40,386 nt of DNA from Myxococcota bacterium (GTDB lineage: Bacteria > Myxococcota_A > Polyangia > Polyangiales > Polyangiaceae). The notes under the pieces are model-generated. The model did no database searches, was not told the DNA's origin, and saw only the letters and a list, made by a program, of their open reading frames with translations. This document shows, piece by piece, positions 34,828 through 40,386 of the stretch. Numbering within the stretch: the first letter of the stretch is position 1; the number at the start of each line of letters is the position of its first letter. Position numbers and translations under genes: made by a program. The stretch covers positions 1 through 40,386 of the forward strand of contig CAUJEM010000096.1 in the NCBI GenBank assembly GCA_963169915.1. Reading direction: 5' to 3'.

Positions 34828-35511
34828 TCAGCCGCGAGCGTACTTCAGCGTGACGCCCGTGACGGCGTAGGCGGCGTAGAGCAGGTTCACCACGACGTAC
34901 GGCACGAGATAGAGCTCGAGGTAGCCGAGCAGCGCGGCGTAGAGGATGTAGCTCGGGTAGTGCACGAGTAGGCGCAGGACGCGCATGAACCAGCGGTCGC
35001 CCTGCGTGGTGCTGACTGGGGCGTCGGCCACACCCACGATCTCGGGGCGTCGCTGGAAGGTGGTGATGGCGATGCCGATGGAGAGCCCCAGCAGGCCGAC
35101 CAGGCCCACGAGCAGCCACAGCGCTTGCCGCTGCTCGAGATAGAGCCGCACCGCCGCCGCGCTGACCAAGATGAAGGCCTTGACCTCGTCGATCAGGAAA
35201 TCCAAGAGGTGCCCCTCTTGGGATTGGACGCGGCGCAGCCGCGCCAGCATGCCGTCCGCGCAGTCGAGCACGTAGGAGGCTTGGAAGACGAGCACGGCGA
35301 GCACCAGCCCGAGGTGGCTGGGCAGCGCGACGAGCAGCGTCGCCGAGAGCAGCGCGAGCACGAGGCTGGCGAGCGTCACTTGATGGGGTGTCACGCGGCT
35401 GTGGCGCAGCCAGTGCACCACGAAGGCCGCGAGGGGGCGCGCGATGTAGGTGTTCCATGCGAAATCCGGCACCTTGCGCGTGCGCAGGTAGACATCGGTC
35501 ACGGCTCCCAT
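34828..35511 (-). CDS. CDP-alcohol phosphatidyltransferase family protein
   Basis: These membrane enzymes transfer a phosphatidyl or similar group from a CDP-linked donor to an alcohol, making phospholipid head groups or related lipids. The 227-residue protein has the full signature with Asp83, Asp86, Asp104 and Asp108: DCADGMLARLRRVQSQEG then HLLDFLIDEV, i.e. D(x2)DG(x2)AR(x8)G(x3)D(x3)D. Several membrane helices flank it, including ASLVLALLSATLLVAL and LWLLVGLVGLLGLSIGIAI. The acceptor alcohol cannot be assigned; the closest guess is an inositol-phosphate or glycerol type. It diverges from the SGNH hydrolase across 49 bases. Confidence 0.88.
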   Translation of the reverse strand: MGAVTDVYLRTRKVPDFAWNTYIARPLAAFVVHWLRHSRVTPHQVTLASLVLALLSATLLVALPSHLGLVLAVLVFQASYVLDCADGMLARLRRVQSQEGHLLDFLIDEVKAFILVSAAAVRLYLEQRQALWLLVGLVGLLGLSIGIAITTFQRRPEIVGVADAPVSTTQGDRWFMRVLRLLVHYPSYILYAALLGYLELYLVPYVVVNLLYAAYAVTGVTLKYARG

Positions 35512-35560
35512 CGCGTGGCCAGCCTACCGCGCCTCCGCCGCCGAGGGTATCTTTTGCGCC

Positions 35561-36421
35561 GTGGTCACTCGTCCACCCTCCCCCGCCCTCGTCGGCGGCG
35601 CGCTGCTCATGCTCGGCGCGTGCTCGGCGGCGCTCGCGCGGCATCAGGCGGCGCCGGCGGTCGTGGCGACGCAGGGCGAGCCGTCTGCGAGCGCGGACGG
35701 GCGCGCGGACGGGCCAGAGGAGGTAGCGACGCCCGCTCACGCCGAGGCGCACGCCGACACGGCGGCGCCGTCTGCGCCGTCGGCGCTGGCGCCGCCCGCG
35801 CTGCGTGACTGCCGGGTGGCGGCGGTGGGCGACTCCCTCACCGATCCGAAGTCCCACGGGGGCGGGTATCTCCAGGTGCTCCAACGTCGGCACCCGGGGA
35901 TGCTCGTGGACAACTACGGCAAGGGGGGCAACATGGTCAACCAGATGCGCCGCCGCTTCGAGCGAGACGTCTTGGCGGAGCCGGCGTCGCCGGGGGCGCC
36001 GCGGCCGCGCTACACGCACCTCATCGTCTTCGGTGGCGTCAACGATCTCATCAGCGATCTGACGGCGCGCCGGACCCCCGGCACGATCGCGGCGGATCTG
36101 CAGGCGATGTACGCGCAGGGGCGCGCGCGCGGCATGCTCGTCGTGGCCGTCACCGTGGCCCCCTGGAGCGGGTTTCACCGGTGGTGGAACGACCAGCGGG
36201 GCGCGGCCACCCTGAAGCTCAATGAGTGGATCCGCGCGCGGAGCGCCGCTGGGGACGTCGACCACGTCATCGACGCTTGGGCGCTGCTGAGCTGCGGGGT
36301 GCCGACCGCGCTCTGTCGGGACTACGTCAAGCCCTTCAACGACGGCCTGCACTTTGGCCCCGCGGGGCACGAGAGGCTCGGTGAGGCGCTGAGCGCTCAG
36401 GCCTTCAGCGACTGTCGCTGA
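35561..36421 (+). CDS. SGNH/GDSL-type hydrolase, predicted lipoprotein
   Basis: SGNH hydrolases remove acyl or other ester groups from lipids or polysaccharides. The 286-residue product has a signal with LGAC (Cys21), a long Ala/Glu/Asp/Pro tether (about 30-80), then the catalytic domain. Block I is AVGDSLTD with Ser92, block II is DNYGKGGN (Gly), block III is FGGVNDL with Asn161, and block V is DGLHFGPAGH with Asp261 and His264. All four family residues are present, so it should be active outside the cytoplasm. GTG 35561 is the start that gives the signal. Its last 25 bases overlap the 3' end of a convergent membrane-protein gene. Confidence 0.88.
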   Translation: MVTRPPSPALVGGALLMLGACSAALARHQAAPAVVATQGEPSASADGRADGPEEVATPAHAEAHADTAAPSAPSALAPPALRDCRVAAVGDSLTDPKSHGGGYLQVLQRRHPGMLVDNYGKGGNMVNQMRRRFERDVLAEPASPGAPRPRYTHLIVFGGVNDLISDLTARRTPGTIAADLQAMYAQGRARGMLVVAVTVAPWSGFHRWWNDQRGAATLKLNEWIRARSAAGDVDHVIDAWALLSCGVPTALCRDYVKPFNDGLHFGPAGHERLGEALSAQAFSDCR

Positions 36422-37218
36422 GCGGCCCACGCGCGCAGGGAGCGCCACCCGTGCTCCAGGAGGGCCGCCGCGCGTCGGAAGGCGAGGGCCGCGAAGCCAT
36501 GGGCGAGAACGGCCTCGAGCGGCGGCGTCTGGCCCGTGTAGTACGTCCAGCACTGGCGCGTCGTGCCCCAGGTCTCCAGCAGCACCCCCAGGGCCGCCCC
36601 GGAGAGGAACGCGAGCGTGTCGAGCCGCGTGGAGCGCACCCTGAGGGTCAGCGTGAGCATCAGGGCGATCACCGCGCGCGTCGCCAGCAGGTGCGCGCTG
36701 GGCCAGGCGAAGCGGCTCATGAGCAGCACGAAGCCCGGCACGAGCAGCCAGTACGCCCAGCGTAGCTGCGTCGGCTCCCGTCCAGCGCCGCGCTGCTCGT
36801 GCCAGGTCTTCAGCATGAAATCGAGCAGCAGCGCCCCGCGGTCGATGGCCAGCGCCGCGATGGGCCACGCCGGGAGGATCCACAGGGGGGGGCGCTCGAG
36901 CGTGAAGTAGGTCCAGAGCTGGGTCTGGGTGCCCCACCACTCGATGAAGCTGCCACCACACAGCCCGACGAAGAGCATGCGCAGGTCTCGCCCGAGACTG
37001 GGCCGCCAGGTGACGAGCAGAGCGAGCAGCGCCCAGGTGCCGAGCAGCAGCGGATCGATGACGCCGTTGGCGTCGAGCAGGTCACTCCAGCGGTAGCCCA
37101 CCGCCGCCCCTGCGACCACGAGCGCGGTGAGCGCGAGCAGAGAGCCGCGGCCGTAGCCGGCGGCGCCATGACGGAGCGTGAGCAGGGCGACGCGCCCCAG
37201 GGCGCCCGCGGAGGACAT
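36397..37218 (-). CDS. Multi-pass membrane protein with an internal duplication
   Basis: The 273-residue protein has about seven hydrophobic segments and no recognised family. Two stretches match each other: residues 83-133, with FIEWWGTQTQLWTYFT and RPPLWILPAW, and residues 204-255, with LLETWGTTRQCWTYYT and TPPLEAVLAH. Shared residues include Glu, Trp-Gly-Thr, Trp-Thr-Tyr and Pro-Pro-Leu. That is an ancient duplication giving a two-fold structure and may mark a substrate pocket with paired acidic residues. ATG 37218 is preferred; GTG 37302 would add 28 non-membrane residues and reach into the facing promoter. It converges on, and overlaps, the SGNH gene. Confidence 0.78.
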   Translation of the reverse strand: MSSAGALGRVALLTLRHGAAGYGRGSLLALTALVVAGAAVGYRWSDLLDANGVIDPLLLGTWALLALLVTWRPSLGRDLRMLFVGLCGGSFIEWWGTQTQLWTYFTLERPPLWILPAWPIAALAIDRGALLLDFMLKTWHEQRGAGREPTQLRWAYWLLVPGFVLLMSRFAWPSAHLLATRAVIALMLTLTLRVRSTRLDTLAFLSGAALGVLLETWGTTRQCWTYYTGQTPPLEAVLAHGFAALAFRRAAALLEHGWRSLRAWAAQRQSLKA

Positions 37219-37311
37219 GCTGCCCACCCTATCGCGGATTTTCCCCGCCGCGGCGTCGACGGGCGAGGCGGCTTGCGAGCGCGCGGCGGGTCGTCTAATC
37301 ACGGGGTCCCC

Positions 37312-37959
37312 ATGGCCCCTGCCAGCCCCGCGAGCGCTCGCCCCCAGAAGGCCCAGCCGAAGGGCGCCAAGGAGATCAACCGGCTATTTTGGGCGGTCGT
37401 CGCCATGGCCGTCATGGCCTTCGTGCCGTTCATCCAGCCGCTCAACGAGATCTTGCGGCCCAAGAAGGCGAAGGTGACCTTCGTCGGTGCGCTCACCAAG
37501 GGTGCGCCTGCGGAGGTGACGGTCAGCGTCGTCACCGCGGACTACCCAGCGCTGACCTGCGCCTCACCCCAGAGCTTCGACGGCCTGCGCTGTGAGCTGA
37601 AGGACCCGAAGACGCCTTGGCCCCGCGACGCCTCGGCGCCGCCGGACGACAACCGGCGGACCGTCATCCAGCCGTACCGCACCTACCCGGACAACGCCCT
37701 GCTCTTCATCGCGGGCCTCTGGAGCGATCCGGCCGTCGCGACGCGGCTGCATCGAGAGCCCAGCGTCGGGGTGGCGCCGAAGAAGCTCGTGCGGTTCTAC
37801 GTCCGCTGCACCGTGGACGTGGTGTCGGAGCCGGACGACGAGCTCCAGGTGCAGTGGTCGCGGACGCAGAACTTCGCCAAGTGGCGAGACGTCTTGGGCC
37901 AAGGGCAGTCCACCGCGTGGATCACCCGCGCAAAGTCCTGTCGGCTCATCGACGGCTGA
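37312..37959 (+). CDS. Single-pass anchored protein of unknown function
   Basis: The 215-residue product has an N-terminal basic region, one membrane anchor at about 25-42 (LFWAVVAMAVMAFVPF), and an extracytoplasmic domain of about 170 residues with four Cys (two close together in LTCASPQSFDGLRCEL, then YVRCTVDV and SCRLIDG) that could make two disulfides. No family is recognised. ATG 37312 is set by homology-free reasoning: it gives a short basic lead before the anchor. It diverges from the duplicated membrane protein (93 bases apart) and converges on the next gene with only 7 bases between stops. Confidence 0.7.
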   Translation: MAPASPASARPQKAQPKGAKEINRLFWAVVAMAVMAFVPFIQPLNEILRPKKAKVTFVGALTKGAPAEVTVSVVTADYPALTCASPQSFDGLRCELKDPKTPWPRDASAPPDDNRRTVIQPYRTYPDNALLFIAGLWSDPAVATRLHREPSVGVAPKKLVRFYVRCTVDVVSEPDDELQVQWSRTQNFAKWRDVLGQGQSTAWITRAKSCRLIDG

Positions 37960-37966
37960 CGGCGCC

Positions 37967-39526
37967 TCAGCCGTCACACTGCAGGCGCGTGCTGACCAGC
38001 TCGTAGGAGCTGCCGGCCGAGCGCAGGTAGACGGTCAGCAGCTGCCGCCCGCCCAGCGCGAAGAGACGAGACTCCGTGAACGTGCGCTCGGCGCCGCCGA
38101 GCACCAGCTCCGCGCCGACGGGGCGAAGCTGCTCATCGACCGGCAGCAGCACGTAGCGCGCCGCCTGCTTCTTGCCGGCCAGCACGCTCAGCCAGCGCTG
38201 CGCGCCGATGAGCGCGACGTTGGGCTCCAGGAGCGCAGCGTCGACCGTCTCCAGCCGGAGGGCGGTCAAGGCGCTGGGCAAGGCCGGGCGGGTGCTCGAG
38301 AAGCGGCCGTACCACACGCCGTAGGTGTCGTCGCCGGTCTTCTGGGCGAGCAGCATGAGGCTCTGGTCTCCCTCCGACTCCACCCGCGGCAGGCTGGGGT
38401 AGCCGCCGCGGTAGACGCGCGTCGGGCCGATGGGGCGCTTCTGGCTGTCGAGCAGGAAGGTGTAGAGCGCGCCTTGGTAGCGTGCGGCCACGACGCTGGA
38501 GCCGTTCTCCAGGCGCCGCGCGACGGCGTTCTCGAAGGTGTAGAGCTTCTTGGGGGCTTGCCCGAGCTTGAACTGGTAGAGCAGCTTGTCGACGCCGCGG
38601 TAGCGCGAGAAAAACCTGAGCGACCACTGGGTGTCGGCGCCTTGGGCCTCCCCGATCAGCTCCGAGCCGAGCGCCCAGGCGGCCTCGCCGCCGGGGTCGA
38701 CGACGCTACGGCAATCGCGCACCTCGCGGCGCGGGGCTTGGTGTGCGGGGGGCTTGCTCGTGGGGACGGTGGCCGCGGTGAGGATGGGCTTCACGAGGCC
38801 GGGGGGCGCCGCCGTGGGGGGGGCATCGGACGCGGAGGCGGGCGGCGCTGCGCTGGCGGGCGGCTCGGTGGAGGCCGGTGGCTCCGTGGGGGCGATGGTC
38901 GCCGACGCCGTGGCGGAGGGAGGGGTGACGGGCAAGACGCGGTTCTTGCCGCTGTCGTCGACGTCGAGCAGCGGCTGCCCCACGTAGCTCAGCGTGGGCT
39001 GGTCGGAGTCTGCCGCACCGCACACGATCCGGCGCACCTTGGTGGCGAGCTTGTCCCGGTAGTCCACGTACACCTTGACCCCGCCGCCGGGGGCGCTCGC
39101 GGGCGTGACGCGCTGGAGGTCGCGCGTCCCCTCCTTCGGCGGGATGTCCTCGCTCAGGGGGCTCCCGGTCGCGATGGCGGGGCGGATCACCGTGCCGTTG
39201 CCCTTCGGATCGAAGACGAGCACGGTCGGGCGATTGCCGAAGGCCACGCCGAGCGCCAGCCGACCATCGGCGAGCAGGGTGTCGGTGATGCCCGTGCGGG
39301 TGTTGGCACCTGCGCCCCAGACCTTCTCCTCGACCACGCTGCAGCGGGGGCCCGTGGGCGCTGGCGTGGCGCTCTGCGTCCCGCCTGGGGCCGCAGCCTG
39401 CGAGCCGCTGGGAGCGGCGGCGCCGACGTCGAGGGGCTGCCGCTCGGTGGTGGAGCTCGGCGTCCGCTTGCACGCGGCGGTGGTGAGGAGGGTCAGGCTG
39501 GCCAGGGTGAGGGCGGTGCGGCGCAT
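37967..39526 (-). CDS. Predicted lipoprotein, possibly beta-propeller-like
   Basis: The 519-residue product starts with a signal, LTLLTTAAC (Cys19), then an Ala/Pro/Ser/Thr-rich tether. A central low-complexity block near residues 205-250 consists of repeated Pro-Pro-Ala-Ser type sequence. Parts on either side, such as ADGRLALGVAFGNRPTVLVF and ENGSSVVAARYQGALYTFLL, read like strands of a propeller; I cannot confirm it. ATG 39526 is chosen for the signal peptide; the frame continues upstream without sense. It lies 59 bases after the stop of the partial repeat protein on the same strand. Function unknown. Confidence 0.75.
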   Translation of the reverse strand: MRRTALTLASLTLLTTAACKRTPSSTTERQPLDVGAAAPSGSQAAAPGGTQSATPAPTGPRCSVVEEKVWGAGANTRTGITDTLLADGRLALGVAFGNRPTVLVFDPKGNGTVIRPAIATGSPLSEDIPPKEGTRDLQRVTPASAPGGGVKVYVDYRDKLATKVRRIVCGAADSDQPTLSYVGQPLLDVDDSGKNRVLPVTPPSATASATIAPTEPPASTEPPASAAPPASASDAPPTAAPPGLVKPILTAATVPTSKPPAHQAPRREVRDCRSVVDPGGEAAWALGSELIGEAQGADTQWSLRFFSRYRGVDKLLYQFKLGQAPKKLYTFENAVARRLENGSSVVAARYQGALYTFLLDSQKRPIGPTRVYRGGYPSLPRVESEGDQSLMLLAQKTGDDTYGVWYGRFSSTRPALPSALTALRLETVDAALLEPNVALIGAQRWLSVLAGKKQAARYVLLPVDEQLRPVGAELVLGGAERTFTESRLFALGGRQLLTVYLRSAGSSYELVSTRLQCDG

Positions 39527-39585
39527 CGTGGGCGCTAGCGTACTCGGGGTCCACCCGCGCCCACAACGGTCCCCCTCTTCGGGGC

Positions 39586-40386
39586 TCAGGGCGTTTCGGC
39601 CGTCAGCTTGCTCCAGGCGAAGCCGCCGCAGCCTCCCGTCGTCGGATCCGTGGCGTCCGCCGCGGGGGTGCCCTCGGCGCCGGCCTCGTCCACGGCGTCG
39701 TAGGCGGTCTGGCAGTAGTAGAGGTCCCCGCCGTGGGTGGTCCAGTCGAAGCGGCTCCACTTGCCAGCATTGAAGGCGTTGCTCGCGTCGTTGTGCGCGA
39801 GCGCCCAACGGGCCACGTTGTCGATCTTGCTCAAGAGGAAGCGATCGGCGTACTGCGACCACGCTTCACGGGTGATGGTGTGGGAGCCACCGTAGTTGTC
39901 CGTGTAGCTGCCCAGGATGGCGATGGGCGTGAGGGAGCTCCAAGCGAAGCCGCCGCAGCCCGTCGTGAGGTTTGCGGCGTCCGCCGCCGCCGTGGCCAGC
40001 GCCGCCGCCTCGGTAGCGGCGTCATAGGCCGTCTGGCAGTAGTAGAGCGCGCCGCCCTGCACGGTCCAGTCGAAGCGGCTCCACAGCTCAGGGAAATAGG
40101 CGTTGCTCGCCGCGTTCTCGGCGATGAGCACGCGCTCCGCGGAGAGCTCCTGGGTGATGCGGAAGCTGGCCGGCCCCTGTCGCCAGTGCTGACGGGTGAT
40201 CCAGTGATGTCCATCCCACGCATCGACGAAGGCGCCGTAGATCTCCTCACCGGCGCCCGCGCTCCCACCGGCGCCCGCGCTCCCACCGGCGCCCGCGCTC
40301 CCACCGGCGCCCGCGCTCCCACCGGCGCCCGCGCTCCCACCGGCGCCCGCGCTCCCACCGGCGCCCGCGCTCCCACCGGCGCCCGC
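39586..40386 (-). CDS. Partial secreted repeat protein with two YYCQTAYDA-type domains
   Basis: The frame is open to the right edge, so the N-terminus is outside the window. In order it shows a Gly/Ala/Ser linker (AGAGGS repeats), then two domains of about 105 residues. Each domain contains GSYTDNYGGSHTIT or IYGAFVDAWDGHHWIT, then LIAENAASNAYF or LAHNDASNAFN, then WSRFDWT, GALYYCQTAYDA or GDLYYCQTAYDA, and CGGFAW. The Cys in YYCQ and the Cys in CGGFAW could pair within each domain. I recall similar repeats in myxobacterial lipoproteins, but know no function. A signal peptide or lipobox should lie upstream. The gene is followed by the lipoprotein gene on the same strand. Confidence 0.8.
   Translation of the reverse strand, partial: AGAGGSAGAGGSAGAGGSAGAGGSAGAGGSAGAGGSAGAGGSAGAGEEIYGAFVDAWDGHHWITRQHWRQGPASFRITQELSAERVLIAENAASNAYFPELWSRFDWTVQGGALYYCQTAYDAATEAAALATAAADAANLTTGCGGFAWSSLTPIAILGSYTDNYGGSHTITREAWSQYADRFLLSKIDNVARWALAHNDASNAFNAGKWSRFDWTTHGGDLYYCQTAYDAVDEAGAEGTPAADATDPTTGGCGGFAWSKLTAETP
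40261..40386 (-). repeat. 18-bp tandem repeat, seven perfect copies to the window edge
   Basis: GCTCCCACCGGCGCCCGC is repeated seven times without mismatch from 40261 to the end, with a partial copy before it (40248-40260). On the coding (minus) strand each copy encodes Ala-Gly-Ala-Gly-Gly-Ser. It is a flexible linker tract in a surface protein; copy number may vary between strains, always in frame. Confidence 0.92.

Noticed and set aside
34796..36961. A 721-codon minus-strand frame across three genes near 35-37 kb
   Set aside because: It runs through the CDP-alcohol and SGNH genes in other frames and reads as Arg/Ala/His-rich sequence. The overlapping genes have clear catalytic motifs, so this one is an artefact of GC content.

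Overview
The window is a GC-rich (about 70 percent by eye) bacterial chromosome segment, almost fully coding, with short intergenic gaps and frequent GTG starts. The mix of housekeeping genes (efp, dnaX, recR, thiD, bioA) with many predicted lipoproteins carrying Ala/Pro/Gly/Ser-rich linkers, giant repeat proteins and repeated Tyr-Tyr-Cys-Gln secreted domains suggests a myxobacterium (Myxococcota, perhaps the Polyangia side). This is inferred from style; there is no rRNA or tRNA gene here to confirm it. I see no CRISPR array, prophage or recognisable defence island.

Layout. 1-1394: a decayed patch with a truncated four-helix-bundle gene, an IS1380-type transposase broken into three frames, and a gene-free stretch with three symmetric or repeated motifs. 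1395-7329 (plus strand): thiD, a FatA/FatB-like thioesterase, a small Cys-rich exported protein, a double-domain FKBP prolyl isomerase lipoprotein, a PaaZ/BoxD-type aldehyde dehydrogenase and a lipoprotein. 7373-10858: a membrane-anchored TPR protein (minus), elongation factor P (plus) and a large lipoprotein (minus). 11026-13148: a two-gene ABC exporter with a long extracytoplasmic coiled coil in its permease. 13181-14878 (minus): a crotonase plus 3-hydroxyacyl-CoA dehydrogenase operon. 15104-26443: one 3779-residue protein built from about 49 TPR-like units. 26525-31675: a hypothetical gene and ridA on the minus strand, diverging from dnaX-recR-lipoprotein. 31743-34534: an orphan sensor histidine kinase overlapping bioA by four bases. 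34560-37959: small membrane protein, CDP-alcohol phosphotransferase, SGNH hydrolase, an internally duplicated membrane protein and an anchored protein. 37967-40386 (minus): a lipoprotein and the 3' part of a secreted repeat protein whose Gly/Ala/Ser linker is encoded by an 18-bp tandem repeat running off the window.

How the genes fit together. Several same-strand pairs look translationally coupled: FKBP-aldehyde dehydrogenase (ribosome site on the stop codon), the ABC ATPase-permease pair (ATGA), recR-lipoprotein (GTGA) and kinase-bioA (ATGA). The crotonase/dehydrogenase pair supplies the two middle steps of short-chain beta-oxidation or its reverse. Many of the remaining genes are cell-envelope proteins without a known pathway.

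The most unusual object is the giant gene. Besides its uniform unit of about 77 residues, a variant unit recurs seven times, at spacings of 4, 5, 4, 4, 5 and 3 units. This is close to one superhelical turn if each unit is two TPR-like hairpins, which suggests a very long scaffold with a marked face. I found no complete, clearly new multi-gene system; this protein is the best candidate for something undescribed.
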